Positions 41,676-50,898 are shown, numbered from the stretch's first letter. The stretch: DNA of 64,000 nucleotides from Bdellovibrio bacteriovorus (GCF_001592755.1 NZ_LUKF01000014.1:186841-250840); one strand, 5' to 3'. The notes: generated by a model not told the origin, from the letters alone. A program made the numbers and translations.

Positions 41676-42587
41676 TTATAAATTTAGCTCTGGCGGCCGC
41701 CTGGCAGAATCTTCTTTAGAAGCCTTCTTACCCAGCATTCGCATCAAGGACTGAGCATCAAACGGAGCGCGCACTTTGATGTCGTTGTCGAAATAAACGA
41801 AAGCGTCCCGCTTTCTTTCGGTCGCAGGCTTGTCGCTGATTGAAAGCGCATTTGTAGGCTCTTTTCCTTCGGTCCACAGTTTCAACCGATCGGCCCACCA
41901 CCGCAGTGTCGCATCGTCATACCCACTGGCATAGAGTTCTTCAGGACCGTGCAGCCGCAAGTACACAAAGTCACTTGTTAGATCTTCCATGTAAGGCCAT
42001 GTCCCCGCCGTATCGGCAAACACCAACGCAATATTGTACTTTCTTAAAAGATCAATAAAGGCGGGATTTTCAAACGAGTGATGGCGGACCTCAATGGCAT
42101 GACGAAGTTTCTTTTTAATACTTTTAAAAGGCCGAGGATATCGCTTCCCATAACGCGGTGATGATTCCGAAAGCTTCACCGCCTCAGAAAATGTCGTTGG
42201 TAAAAGTTTAAAGAAATTTTCCAGACGTTCTTCATCGAATAGAAAGTTGGGTGGGAATTGCCACAAAAAAGCGCCTAACTTTTCTTGAAGGTACAACACA
42301 CCCGTTGCAAAAAAGTTCGCTAAGGGCTCTTCGATGTCTTTTAAGCGTCGAATGTGAGTGATGTAACGCGGGCCCTTCACCGAAAAGACGAAGTCTTTCG
42401 GTGTTGTGACGAACCACTTCTGGTAGGACTCAGGGCTTTGCGAAGAATAAAACGAACCGTTGATTTCGATAGAAGACACCTGCCGACTTGCATAGTGCAG
42501 CTCTTGCTTCTGCGGAAGATCTTCAGGATAGAATATTTTGCGCCAGGGTGGATAGAGCCAGCCTGAAATGCCGATTCGTATTTCCAT
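41676..42587 (-). CDS. DUF72 (YecE-like) TIM-barrel protein
   Basis: The 303-aa protein has the DUF72 blocks IGISGWLYPPWRKIFYPEDL at the N-terminus, SSIEINGSFYSS, FVFSVKGPRYITH, FLWQFPPN and YLRLHGPEELYASGYDD. The family is a TIM-barrel of unknown reaction. Possible metal or active-site acids are conserved, but no function is proven. Full length. It has its own terminator. Confidence 0.85.
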   Translation of the reverse strand: MEIRIGISGWLYPPWRKIFYPEDLPQKQELHYASRQVSSIEINGSFYSSQSPESYQKWFVTTPKDFVFSVKGPRYITHIRRLKDIEEPLANFFATGVLYLQEKLGAFLWQFPPNFLFDEERLENFFKLLPTTFSEAVKLSESSPRYGKRYPRPFKSIKKKLRHAIEVRHHSFENPAFIDLLRKYNIALVFADTAGTWPYMEDLTSDFVYLRLHGPEELYASGYDDATLRWWADRLKLWTEGKEPTNALSISDKPATERKRDAFVYFDNDIKVRAPFDAQSLMRMLGKKASKEDSARRPPELNL

Positions 42588-42654
42588 TCTTTTACGTTAG
42601 CAAATGCGGAAGAGACTTGTCGTTGTCATGCAACAGAAGCGACAAGATACAGAA

Positions 42655-42681
42655 AGAAAAAAGCCCGCACGCGGCGGGCTT
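42655..42681 (-). terminator. intrinsic terminator after the DUF3011 gene
   Basis: On the minus strand AAGCCCGCC-gcgt-GCGGGCTT is followed by T runs. Confidence 0.85.
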
Positions 42682-42703
42682 AAAACACTTTGTGAAACAG
42701 AAA

Positions 42704-43126
42704 TTAGTAATAGCGAATGATTTCGAAAGTCGCATTACAACCGCGATCAACCCAAACGCGGTCACCATAAGCACCCGCAGTGCGACCCCAGATGCAAGCA
42801 TCATAAGAGTGTTGAGAGTACAAACGGATTTGAGAAACACCGTAAGAGTTGAAGTAGCACTCTTGGTAACGATAACCGTAAGAAGAACATGTCACGTATT
42901 CATAACGGTAAGATGGTGGCGGATTTGGATACGGAGGGTAGCCTGGATTGTGCGGAGGGCGTGGACCTGGGCGCACAGGATCTGGATAAGGAGCAGGGCG
43001 ACCCGGAGGACGAGGACCCGGTCTGATATAAGAAGTTTCTGCCTGATATTCAGAATCCATAACATCAGCATGAGCTGCTGGTGCCGAAGAGCACATCAAT
43101 AGAAGCGCTGCGAAAAGGTGTTTCAT
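42704..43126 (-). CDS. exported DUF3011 protein with proline-rich linker
   Basis: The start at 43126 follows GGGGGAA and gives a signal peptide (MKHLFAALLLMCSSAPAAHA). A Pro/Gly/Arg-rich linker (~30-70) leads to a C-terminal DUF3011 domain (VTCSSYGYRYQECYF, GRTAGAYGDRVWVDRGC) with four conserved cysteines for two disulfides. DUF3011 proteins are exported and of unknown function. TTTCC upstream of the GGGAA ribosome region can form a short hairpin. Confidence 0.8.
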   Translation of the reverse strand: MKHLFAALLLMCSSAPAAHADVMDSEYQAETSYIRPGPRPPGRPAPYPDPVRPGPRPPHNPGYPPYPNPPPSYRYEYVTCSSYGYRYQECYFNSYGVSQIRLYSQHSYDACIWGRTAGAYGDRVWVDRGCNATFEIIRYY

Positions 43127-43276
43127 GTATTCCCCCAATGGAAAGGTGTCATAGTGACGCCAAAAAATATTTTTTTACTATAAATATGCACAAACGATGC
43201 CGCGAAATTCGGTGCCAAAAAGTACAATTGCTCAGCGAGATCACGTCAGTCACGAAGTCTGTTTATGATTTTGCGC

Positions 43277-43309
43277 AAAAAAAAGCCCCGTTTTTCGACG
43301 GGGCTTTTT
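43277..43309. terminator. intrinsic terminator after lpd
   Basis: AAAGCCCCGT / ACGGGGCTTT stem with A and T runs on both sides, just beyond the lpd stop on the minus strand. Confidence 0.88.
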
Positions 43310-43312
43310 GGT

Positions 43313-44737
43313 TTATTTCGGAAGTGGTTTTTGAATGATGTGAATCGCGTGGCCAAGTGTGGCTTCAGCGGTTTCCATCATTGCTTCACCAAGCGTAGGA
43401 TGTGGATGGATCGACAATGCGATGTCTTCCATGCGTGCCCCCATCTCGATGGCTAGAACAGCTTCAGAGATCAAATTGGAAGCCTCTGGTCCCACAATGT
43501 GAACGCCCAACAAAACATGCGTTTTCTTATCAGCGATCATTTTAACGAAACCGTCCGTTTCCATCATGCTCACGGCGCGACCATTCGCTCCGAATGGAAC
43601 TTTACCAATCAATAGATCGGTGAAGCCCTTCGCTTTGGCTTCAGCTTCGGTCATGCCTGCAGATGCAATTTCTGGATCCGTAAATACAACCGCCGGAACT
43701 GTTTTCGCATCGTAAACACGATTTTGACCGGAAATAACTTCAGCCACCAACACACCTTCGTGAGAAGCTTTGTGCGCTAGCATGGGTTGTCCCGCGACGT
43801 CACCGATAGCAAAGATGTTTTGAACATTGGTTCTGCGTTGAGCATCCACTTTAATAAAGCCACGCTCGTCAACCGCGATACCCGCCGCTTTTAAGTTGGC
43901 TTGATCGCCATTAGGGCGACGACCTACAGTCACAAGAATCTTATCGCACTTAACAACTTCTTCTTTGCCGTTGATCTCAACAGTCACTTCGTAACCGTCT
44001 TTGACTTTTTTCTGACCTTTCGCTTTTGCCCCGTACATGACGTTGACGCCGGCTTTTTTAAGCTTACGTTCAACTACTTGTGCGCAGTCTGGATCAACAA
44101 CACCTGCAAGCAATGCAGATTGAGCTTCGATCACAGTCACTTCTGTGCCCAATTTACGAAGGTAAGAAGAAATCTCTAGACCGATATAACCACCGCCGAT
44201 AACAGCGACACGCTTAGGAATAGTATCAAAAGCCAACGCGCCTGTTGATGAACAGATGTCTTTTTCATCAAATTTGAAACCAGGGATTTCAATCGGACGA
44301 GAACCAGTTGCGACGATAAAGTATTTTGCTTGAATCGTATCTTCGCCAGCCGAAGACTTCACTGTGATCTCTTTCGAGTTTTTGAAGTTCGCTTCGCCAG
44401 GAATGTGCGTAACGCCGTAACCTTTAAGAAGTTGCTTCACGCCACCAGACATTTTATCGCAAACAGATTGTTTCCAAGTCACAAGTTGTTTCATATCAAC
44501 AGTGATATCACCCTTGATCATTAAACCCATGTCTTTGAAGTTGTGTTGCGCTTTATGCAAAAGGTGAGTGGCTGTGATCATGGCTTTAGATGGGATACAT
44601 CCCACGTTCAAGCACACGCCGCCTAAAAATTCTCTTTCGATAACAGCTGTTTTAAATCCAAGTTGTGCCGCACGGATCGCAGCGACGTAACCGCCAGGAC
44701 CCGCACCAATTACTACGACGTCAAAAGTTTGTGCCAT
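43313..44737 (-). CDS. lpdA: dihydrolipoyl dehydrogenase (E3)
   Basis: E3 reoxidises dihydrolipoyl groups with FAD and NAD. FAD-binding GAGPGG is near 11-16, the redox pair in GGVCLNVGCIPSKA near 40-50, NAD-binding GGGYIG near 180 and the C-terminal HPHPT with the catalytic His near 448. The ATG at 44737 has GGAG 7 bases before it; a TTG at 44749 is less likely. The E2 gene ends 24 bases upstream, so they are one operon. No E1 gene is in the window. Confidence 0.93.
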   Translation of the reverse strand: MAQTFDVVVIGAGPGGYVAAIRAAQLGFKTAVIEREFLGGVCLNVGCIPSKAMITATHLLHKAQHNFKDMGLMIKGDITVDMKQLVTWKQSVCDKMSGGVKQLLKGYGVTHIPGEANFKNSKEITVKSSAGEDTIQAKYFIVATGSRPIEIPGFKFDEKDICSSTGALAFDTIPKRVAVIGGGYIGLEISSYLRKLGTEVTVIEAQSALLAGVVDPDCAQVVERKLKKAGVNVMYGAKAKGQKKVKDGYEVTVEINGKEEVVKCDKILVTVGRRPNGDQANLKAAGIAVDERGFIKVDAQRRTNVQNIFAIGDVAGQPMLAHKASHEGVLVAEVISGQNRVYDAKTVPAVVFTDPEIASAGMTEAEAKAKGFTDLLIGKVPFGANGRAVSMMETDGFVKMIADKKTHVLLGVHIVGPEASNLISEAVLAIEMGARMEDIALSIHPHPTLGEAMMETAEATLGHAIHIIQKPLPK

Positions 44738-44761
44738 TTCTATCTCCAAGCTAGCCAGGGG

Positions 44762-46405
44762 CTAGACAAGCTCCACCAAAAGTTTACCAGGGTTTTCAAT
44801 ACGCGCGATGAAGGCAGCCAAGAAGCGAGCGGCCACAGCACCATCAATCAAACGGTGATCCGCTGTCATTGTGTAGTTCATCACTTTGATAGCTTTCAAC
44901 TGACCGTCTTTGATCACTGGTTTTTCATCAATTTTGTACATACCAAGGATCGCCACTTCGGGGTGGTTGATCACTGGAGTCGCGTATGTGCCACCGATAG
45001 AGCCGATGTTTGTTACAGTGATAGTTGCACCTTTCATTTCGTCTGGTTTCAACTTACCGTCGCGAGCACGTTTAGAAAGATCCAAGATTTCTTTAGAGAT
45101 TTCCAAGATCGTTTTTTGGTCTGCATTCTTGATCACTGGAACAACAAGTCCGTTTGGAGTGTCGGCCGCGAAACCAAGGTTGAAGTATTTTTTGTAAACG
45201 ATTTCACCCGCCGCATCGTCGATAGATGCATTGAACATTGGGAATTCGCGGATTGTCGCGATCAATGCTTTCATCACGATTGGCAGATAAGTGATTTTTG
45301 TGCCGTGCTTTTCAGCGTGTTCTTTCAAAGACTCACGCATTGCAACCATCGCATCCACTTTCGCTTCATCCATGATCGTGAAGTGAGGGATCACGTGCTT
45401 AGAACGTTGCATGTTTTCAGCAATCTTCTTACGGATACCGATCAATGGAACGCGCTCTTCCGCCGCACCTGCTGGGCCTTGATAAGCTGGTTTCGGGATC
45501 GACATACCTGGAACCGAAGCCGGAGCTTTCGCCGCGGCTGGAGCGCCACCTTTTGCTGACAAGACATCTTCACGAGTCACACGACCCGCTAGACCTGTAC
45601 CACCCAATGAATTGATATCAACACCCATTTCACGAGCCAAACGACGTGTCGCTGGAGTCGCAAGAACTTTCGAATCTGCAACGGGAGGGAAGATCCCTGT
45701 AGCCGTAGTTGCTGCTGAAGAAGCTTGCGCCGGAGCAGAGTGAGCCGCTGCAAAGTTCGCATGAGCCGAAGCCGGAACTTCACGTTGCGCACCCGCTGGA
45801 GGTTGAGCTGCCGGAGCTGAAGGAGCCGCACCTGCGCCACCTTCTAGAGTAATCATAGTAGATCCGACTTTTACAACTTCACCAGTTTTGAATTTCAAAT
45901 CTTTCACAACGCCCGCAACGGGAGTTGGAACTTCCACCGTCGCTTTGTCCGTCAAAACTTCTGCAATAGCTTGATCCGCTTTTACAGAGTCACCTGGTTT
46001 TACCAACCATTTTACAAGTTCACCTTCAGTAACACCTTCTCCCAATTCAGGAAGTTTGATGTCTTGAACTTTACCGCCACCGGCTGCCGGTTTTGCTGCT
46101 TGAGGAGCGGGAGCAGAAGCAGTGGGAGCTGCAGGCTTAGAAGCGGGAGCCGAAGCCGCCGCACTCGCGCCACCTTCAAGAGTGATCATTGTCGATCCCA
46201 CTTTCACAACATCGCCGGCTTTGAATTTCAAATCTTTGACAGTGCCGGCAACAGGAGATGGAACCTCAACAGTTGCTTTGTCCGTCAATACTTCAGCGAT
46301 AGGTTGATCCGCTTTAACAGAGTCACCTGGTTTTACCAACCATTTTACCAATTCACCTTCTGTAACACCTTCGCCAAGTTCAGGCAGTTTTACTTCAGTA
46401 GCCAT
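44762..46405 (-). CDS. dihydrolipoamide acyltransferase (E2) with two lipoyl domains
   Basis: The 547-aa protein has two almost identical lipoyl domains (about 1-80 and 115-195), each with the lipoylated Lys in LTDKATVEVP, joined by Ala/Pro-rich linkers. A peripheral-subunit-binding domain follows (~245-280, ATPATRRLAREMGVDINSLG) and the catalytic domain (~320-547) ends with the active-site MTADHRLIDGA. It could serve pyruvate or branched-chain 2-oxoacid dehydrogenase; DKA in the lipoyl motif is seen in both. E1 is not adjacent, only E3. The lipoyl domains look like a recent tandem duplication. Confidence 0.9.
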   Translation of the reverse strand: MATEVKLPELGEGVTEGELVKWLVKPGDSVKADQPIAEVLTDKATVEVPSPVAGTVKDLKFKAGDVVKVGSTMITLEGGASAAASAPASKPAAPTASAPAPQAAKPAAGGGKVQDIKLPELGEGVTEGELVKWLVKPGDSVKADQAIAEVLTDKATVEVPTPVAGVVKDLKFKTGEVVKVGSTMITLEGGAGAAPSAPAAQPPAGAQREVPASAHANFAAAHSAPAQASSAATTATGIFPPVADSKVLATPATRRLAREMGVDINSLGGTGLAGRVTREDVLSAKGGAPAAAKAPASVPGMSIPKPAYQGPAGAAEERVPLIGIRKKIAENMQRSKHVIPHFTIMDEAKVDAMVAMRESLKEHAEKHGTKITYLPIVMKALIATIREFPMFNASIDDAAGEIVYKKYFNLGFAADTPNGLVVPVIKNADQKTILEISKEILDLSKRARDGKLKPDEMKGATITVTNIGSIGGTYATPVINHPEVAILGMYKIDEKPVIKDGQLKAIKVMNYTMTADHRLIDGAVAARFLAAFIARIENPGKLLVELV

Positions 46406-46576
46406 GTTGAGAAAGTCCTTTCCAAAGTTCTTCTAAAGTCGTCAAATTTAACAAACACTCCCTTCTAGTCTTCCCCTAGAGTAATTGCACCGAATTACAC
46501 CCCGCGACATAGGGGTTAAAAGCCCGTACTTTCGGATAATTCGGGGCTTCATGAAAAGCTATCGACAAAACCAGCC

Positions 46577-46615
46577 GGAACTGACTAATTTGGCGGCCTG
46601 TCGAAGGGGAGTTCC
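46577..46615 (+). promoter_or_regulatory. inverted repeat at the sfsA ribosome site
   Basis: GGAACT (46577) and AGTTCC (46610, directly before the ATG) are perfect complements with a 27-base loop holding GGGG of the ribosome site. The stem is short, so this is weak. Confidence 0.3.
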
Positions 46616-47344
46616 ATGAAATTTTCTCAAAAGTTGCACGAGGGTGTTTTTCTTAAGCGCTACAAAAGATTTTTTGCCGATGTTCAGTTTCAAGGGCAGG
46701 AAGTCGTGGCTCACGTCCCCAATACCGGAAGCCTTAAAAGCGTAAACAATCCCGGGCAGCTGTGTCTGATTTCAGAGACCGACAATCCCGAGAGAAAACT
46801 CAAATTCACTTTGCAAGCGATTCAATCTCCGCAAGGCGCTTGGGTGGGTGTAAATACGGCGACTCCGAACACGATCATGAAAGAGACGTTGATGGATGTC
46901 GTTGGCAAACCAGGAGTGATGGGAACTTTCGCGCATTGGTCGCAATTTGATGAAGTAAAACCAGAATACAAAATCAGTGCTGAGACTCGCCTGGATTTCG
47001 TTCTTAAAAAGAAGAACAGCGACAAAATGCATTTTATCGAAGTGAAAAACGTCACTTTAGCAGAAGAAACGACCGCAAAATTCCCCGATGCCGTTTCTGA
47101 ACGCGCTCAAAAGCATTTACGCGAACTTATGCAGCTTGTAGAGCAAGGTCACAGCGCTGAAATCGTTTTCACTGTGCAACGTCATGACTGCGACGTTTTT
47201 GCTCCTGCTGACGACATTGATCCTGACTATGGTCAACTGCTGCGCGAAGCTCATGGCAAAGGTGTGAAAGTAACGCCTTTGGTGGTGAAGCTCAGCCCCG
47301 AAGCGGTGGAGCTTTCTGAACAAGAACTGCCATTCAGATTCTAA
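46616..47344 (+). CDS. sfsA: SfsA family DNA-binding/nuclease-like protein
   Basis: The 242-aa protein matches SfsA (sugar fermentation stimulation protein): FLKRYKRFFADVQ, VAHVPNTGSLKSV near the N-terminus, and a C-terminal region with the PD-(D/E)XK-like LDFVLKKKNSD-HFIEVKNVTLAE. E. coli SfsA binds DNA and affects maltose genes; the true biochemical role is not settled. GGGGAG lies before the ATG. Confidence 0.88.
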   Translation: MKFSQKLHEGVFLKRYKRFFADVQFQGQEVVAHVPNTGSLKSVNNPGQLCLISETDNPERKLKFTLQAIQSPQGAWVGVNTATPNTIMKETLMDVVGKPGVMGTFAHWSQFDEVKPEYKISAETRLDFVLKKKNSDKMHFIEVKNVTLAEETTAKFPDAVSERAQKHLRELMQLVEQGHSAEIVFTVQRHDCDVFAPADDIDPDYGQLLREAHGKGVKVTPLVVKLSPEAVELSEQELPFRF

Positions 47345-47349
47345 AAAAT

Positions 47350-47377
47350 CAGGCCGCCAACAAAGCGGCCTTTTTAT
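47350..47377. terminator. bidirectional intrinsic terminator
   Basis: AGGCCGC-caacaaa-GCGGCCT followed by T5; on the minus strand an AAAAAAT run gives the T run for the CBS gene. Confidence 0.85.
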
Positions 47378-47378
47378 T

Positions 47379-47795
47379 TCAATGATGAGAAACGTTGGAA
47401 AGAATTTCGTGACTTAGGCGAGCATCCTTGGCGCGATTCGCAACGTCACCTAAGCTGACCATGCCCACCAAGCGCTTGTCTTTATTCACCACGGGCAGAC
47501 GGCGATGTTGGTGACGACTCATTTTTTCGTTCACTTCTTCAATACTGTCTTCTTCAAAGCAGTAATTAATACCTTCGCTCATCACTTCTTCCACCTTCGT
47601 GCGGCGTGGGTCCTTTCCTTGAGCTACCACACGGATGGTGATGTCTCGATCGGTAATCATGCCGATCATTTTATCGTCTTTTTCCACGGGCACGGATCCG
47701 CAATCTTCTTGGAGCATGATTTGTGCTGCTTCAAAAACGCTGTGTTCGAAGTTAATCACTTTGGCTTTGGGGGTCATCACGTCACGAACTTTCAT
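47379..47795 (-). CDS. CBS-domain protein
   Basis: The 138 residues consist of two CBS domains: MTPKAKVINFEHSVFEAAQI with MITDRDITIRV, and VMSEGINYCFEEDSIEEVNE with GMVSLGDVAN. CBS pairs sense adenine nucleotides and regulate partner proteins. Stand-alone form, so the partner is unknown. AAGGAG lies 9 bases before the ATG and can pair with an upstream TCCTT. Confidence 0.85.
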   Translation of the reverse strand: MKVRDVMTPKAKVINFEHSVFEAAQIMLQEDCGSVPVEKDDKMIGMITDRDITIRVVAQGKDPRRTKVEEVMSEGINYCFEEDSIEEVNEKMSRHQHRRLPVVNKDKRLVGMVSLGDVANRAKDARLSHEILSNVSHH

Positions 47796-47878
47796 GGGAA
47801 GATCTCCTTTTTGCCACCAAGGATAGAGTCTTTCCTGCGACGAGGAATGGAAAATTTTAATGTTTTATAACGGGGGAC

Positions 47879-48349
47879 TTATTTGTCTTCTTTTTTTATT
47901 ATGCTGATCGCACCATTGTTTTCTAAGACGGCCAATTTCACTTGGTCCAAACGCGTGCAGCCTTCTTGTCGCAAAGATTCGTCAATTTCATGCTTCGTCA
48001 TTTTTTCTTTTTTCACGAGCTTGTCATTGATTTTACCATTGTAGATTAAAACTTGGGGAATGCCGTCAATGATATCGGCGGCTTTTTTGCTTTTGAACGA
48101 AACGATTCCGGTCAGGTGATCGATAGCAAAGAGTGTGGCCGCAGTGATGAGTCCGCCTTGCAACGACTCGTCACCACCACTCATGGAATTCTGAACGCCA
48201 TCGGCGACGATAAGAAGGAGTACAAAATCAAAGGGAGAAGACTCTGAAATCTGTCTTTTTCCCGTCAGACGAAGAGCGACAAGTAAAAACAGATAAACTA
48301 TTAAAGCACGGACAATCATTTCGCCCGCAGAAACAGCCATCTCAAACAT
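47879..48349 (-). CDS. DUF421 (YetF-like) membrane protein
   Basis: Three N-terminal helices (about 10-75) contain ALRLTGKRQISESSPFDFVL, the DUF421 hallmark. A cytoplasmic domain follows (~85-156: DGIPQVLIYNGKIN, LRQEGCTRLDQVKLAVLENN), typical of the YetF/YcaP family, which has no assigned function; YetF-type proteins occur in spore membranes in Bacillus. The start at 48349 has GGAGG 7 bases before it; longer in-frame starts lack one. Confidence 0.82.
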   Translation of the reverse strand: MFEMAVSAGEMIVRALIVYLFLLVALRLTGKRQISESSPFDFVLLLIVADGVQNSMSGGDESLQGGLITAATLFAIDHLTGIVSFKSKKAADIIDGIPQVLIYNGKINDKLVKKEKMTKHEIDESLRQEGCTRLDQVKLAVLENNGAISIIKKEDK

Positions 48350-48498
48350 ACTTCGGCCTCCCATTGATTTATTGTACGTCATTGCATGTGAAATAAAGGA
48401 TATGTGTTTTGCCAGCGTGTCAGAGGAAAAAGAGGTTTGCCTCGAAGAACTCCAGGCATACAATTGTGCCTTATATTGTTACTAATCAGGAGATGATC

Positions 48499-49545
48499 AT
48501 GTCTACAACGCAAGCCTTTGCCGCTCACAATCCCAATGAAGCTTTAAAACCATTTTCGTTCGAACGCCGCGAGCCTCGCGCCAATGATGTCGCTATTGAT
48601 ATTCAATTTTGCGGCGTTTGCCATTCAGACTTGCACCAAGTTCGTGATGAGTGGGGAAAAGGAATTTTCCCTATGGTTCCTGGTCACGAAATCGTCGGTG
48701 TTGTCAGCGCTGTTGGATCTTCCGTTAAAAAATTTAAGGTAGGCGACCGAGTGGGCGTAGGCTGTATGGTCGACTCTTGCTTAAGCTGCCCCTCATGTTC
48801 GGAAGGTCTTGAACAATTCTGCGAGCAAGGAATGGTCGGAACTTATAATTCGATGGAAAAAGACGGAAAGACCGTCACGCAAGGCGGATATTCAACGAAG
48901 ATTGTCGTGCGTGAAGAGTTTGTGTTGCGCATTCCAGATAATATTCCGATGGACAAAGCCGCGCCGTTGCTGTGCGCAGGCATTACGACTTATTCTCCGC
49001 TGCGCCACTGGAATGTCAAAGCTGGAACTAAAGTTGCGGTGATGGGGCTTGGTGGTTTGGGACATATGGCAGTGAAACTTGCCGCAGCGATGGGTGCGGA
49101 AGTGACGGTCGTCAGCTCTTCGATGAAGAAAAAAGAAGACGCCGTACGCTTGGGCGCAAAAAACTATGTTGTCGGCTCGGATCCCGAGACGGCAAAAAAG
49201 TACAACCGTTACTTTGACGTGATCATCAACACGGTTTCAGCCGGTTTGGATTTAAATCAATATCTGCAATTGGTAAAACGTGATGGCTCCATGGTACTTT
49301 TGGGTGTTCCTGAAAAACCAGAACCTGTGCATCCGTTCCCTTTGATCATGGCTCGTCGTAGCCTTGCGGGTTCATTGATCGGGGGAATTGCGGAAACTCA
49401 AGAGATGCTGGATTTCTGCGGGTCTAAAAACATCACTCCGGATATCGAGGTGATCCCCATTCAAAAAATCAATGAAGCCTACGAAAGAATGTTGAAAGGC
49501 GATGTCCGCTATCGCTTCGTGATTGATATTTCCTCTCTGAAATAA
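48499..49545 (+). CDS. zinc-dependent NADP alcohol dehydrogenase (YahK/CAD-like)
   Basis: The 348-aa medium-chain dehydrogenase has catalytic-zinc ligands in GVCHSDLHQ and PGHEIVGVV, a structural-zinc lobe ([16 protein letters not shown]) and the NADP-binding [13 protein letters not shown]. The pattern fits the cinnamyl-alcohol-dehydrogenase/YahK subgroup, broad aldehyde reductases. The ATG at 48499 follows AGGAG by 6 bases. A larger frame from 48409 is unsupported. Single-gene unit, divergent from DUF421. Confidence 0.88.
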   Translation: MSTTQAFAAHNPNEALKPFSFERREPRANDVAIDIQFCGVCHSDLHQVRDEWGKGIFPMVPGHEIVGVVSAVGSSVKKFKVGDRVGVGCMVDSCLSCPSCSEGLEQFCEQGMVGTYNSMEKDGKTVTQGGYSTKIVVREEFVLRIPDNIPMDKAAPLLCAGITTYSPLRHWNVKAGTKVAVMGLGGLGHMAVKLAAAMGAEVTVVSSSMKKKEDAVRLGAKNYVVGSDPETAKKYNRYFDVIINTVSAGLDLNQYLQLVKRDGSMVLLGVPEKPEPVHPFPLIMARRSLAGSLIGGIAETQEMLDFCGSKNITPDIEVIPIQKINEAYERMLKGDVRYRFVIDISSLK

Positions 49546-49642
49546 GTCCTGTAAAAACGTCTAGAGTTCCGACAGTTTTCCTCTAAAAAGCTGTCGAGAA
49601 CTCAGGCGTTTCTAAAATGTTTTAAGTTTTAAAAATGAGTGA

Positions 49643-49676
49643 CCGATGGGCTCTGTGTAACCACACGGAGGATCGG
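49643..49676 (+). promoter_or_regulatory. stable hairpin hiding the ribosome site of the L,D-transpeptidase-like gene
   Basis: CTCTGTGT-aacc-ACACGGAG (8 pairs, one wobble) stacked on CCGAT / ATCGG places the Shine-Dalgarno GGAGG in the stem. It ends 1 base before the ATG at 49678. Confidence 0.65.
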
Positions 49677-49677
49677 T

Positions 49678-50433
49678 ATGATGTCTATCTCACCTGGTAA
49701 AGTCTTAATGACGATAGCTTTCACCTTCACACTCGCAGCTTGCGGAAACCAAATGCCCGCACTTCCTGATGACCCTAACGACGAGCCTGTAGCGACAAAT
49801 CCTGATGATAATAGCGGGCAGGGAAGTACAGAACTTCCTTCTATCGTTGAGCCCGCACCCACAGAGCCCGTGACGCCACCGACGTTGAGCGAACGTGAAC
49901 AGATTCTGAAGAACTATGACTACGTGGACCCCACTCACATTGTTCCCACAGAACCTTTGGAAGAGGCCCTTATCTACTTCCACAAAAATAAAAGCAGCTT
50001 CAAGAATCAATCCGTTATCTCGGTCTTGGATTTCAGCCAGAAGTCGACCCAGAAGCGTTGGTACTTTATCAATATGTCGACAGGAAGTGTTTGGAATATC
50101 CACGTATCTCACGGTAAAGGATCCGACAGCAATCACGACGGCTACGCCGAAAAGTTCAGCAATGTGTCGGGCTCGAATGCCAGCTCTTTGGGATTCTATA
50201 AAACGGCAGAAACTTATCAAGGGAGCAACGGCTATTCGTTGCGCTTAGATGGATTGTCTTCGACGAATTCCAATGCCCGTTCACGCGCTATTGTCGTTCA
50301 CGGGGCCAGTTACGTTCAAGATTCAAGTGTGATTCAGGGAAGAAGCTGGGGATGTCCCGCGGTTTCGTCTACAAACCGCGATAAAGTCATCAATATGATC
50401 AAAGGCGGAAGTCTGATTTACGCGACAAATTAA
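49678..50433 (+). CDS. L,D-transpeptidase-like lipoprotein (murein L,D-transpeptidase catalytic domain family)
   Basis: The ATG at 49678 has GGAGG 6 bases before it and gives MMSISPGKVLMTIAFTFTLAAC, a lipoprotein signal. An acidic Pro/Thr-rich linker (~25-70) follows, then a YkuD-related domain: VLDFSQKSTQKRWYFI, HVSHGKGSDSNHDGYAEKFS, then VVHGASYV with His and the catalytic Cys in RSWGCPAVSS. The fold resembles PF13645. It would cross-link or edit peptidoglycan in the periplasm. In Bdellovibrio, L,D-transpeptidases remodel the prey wall; this paralogue could do so, which is inference. Convergent overlap of 4 bases with the HEPN gene. Confidence 0.82.
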   Translation: MMSISPGKVLMTIAFTFTLAACGNQMPALPDDPNDEPVATNPDDNSGQGSTELPSIVEPAPTEPVTPPTLSEREQILKNYDYVDPTHIVPTEPLEEALIYFHKNKSSFKNQSVISVLDFSQKSTQKRWYFINMSTGSVWNIHVSHGKGSDSNHDGYAEKFSNVSGSNASSLGFYKTAETYQGSNGYSLRLDGLSSTNSNARSRAIVVHGASYVQDSSVIQGRSWGCPAVSSTNRDKVINMIKGGSLIYATN

Positions 50434-50813
50434 AGAAGCTTCAGTTGTTCGCCAACAAGCTTCTTTAGATTTTCCACGTAACCAACATACTCTTCCATAT
50501 CCAAGCGCTCATCGGCACGAACGTGGGCGTTTGTTGCATTGTAGGGAGTCAACTCGATCACGTCAGCGTGAGAAGAAATCGCGGCAAAGTTGTTTTCCTC
50601 AAGAACCTGCATCAAAGCATCTAGGTCATGACCCTCGTCATCGGAGGGGTATTCCAAGCCACGCATTTCGCACAAAGCTTTCAGGTATTTTTCACAAGCT
50701 TGGGCTAAGTTATAACCGACCATGTCGTGCTGCTTTTCATCGTGCAGATTTTTCTTTGCAAGATCCAAATCGTCTTGAGCTTTAAGAATGAGAGATTTTG
50801 CGTGAGCGCTCAT
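50430..50813 (-). CDS. HEPN-domain protein
   Basis: The 127-aa helical protein starts MSAHAKSLILKAQDDLDLA and has NLAQACEKYLKALCEM, the HEPN helix pattern. HEPN proteins often pair with MNT nucleotidyltransferases or act as RNases through an RxxxxxH motif, which is not clear here, and no MNT gene is adjacent. It could be a stand-alone HEPN protein with another role. The start at 50813 is chosen for AGGAG 5 bases before it. Confidence 0.7.
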   Translation of the reverse strand: MSAHAKSLILKAQDDLDLAKKNLHDEKQHDMVGYNLAQACEKYLKALCEMRGLEYPSDDEGHDLDALMQVLEENNFAAISSHADVIELTPYNATNAHVRADERLDMEEYVGYVENLKKLVGEQLKLL

Positions 50814-50898
50814 GAAGACTCCTGTGTTCAAGGGTTGATAGCTCTACTTTAGTCTGAGTCTAAGGGCGCTGCCAAAGAAATTCGCTTTTAAAAATAAA

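Noticed and set aside
41564-41719. 51-codon plus-strand frame beginning MEEKKPVFRAL
   Set aside because: It runs through an intrinsic terminator hairpin and into the antisense of the DUF72 gene, and no ribosome site precedes it.
44663-45559. 298-aa open frame antisense to lpdA/E2
   Set aside because: Composition is that of reversed coding sequence (rich in Cys, His, Phe, Arg); the E2 motifs on the other strand are decisive.
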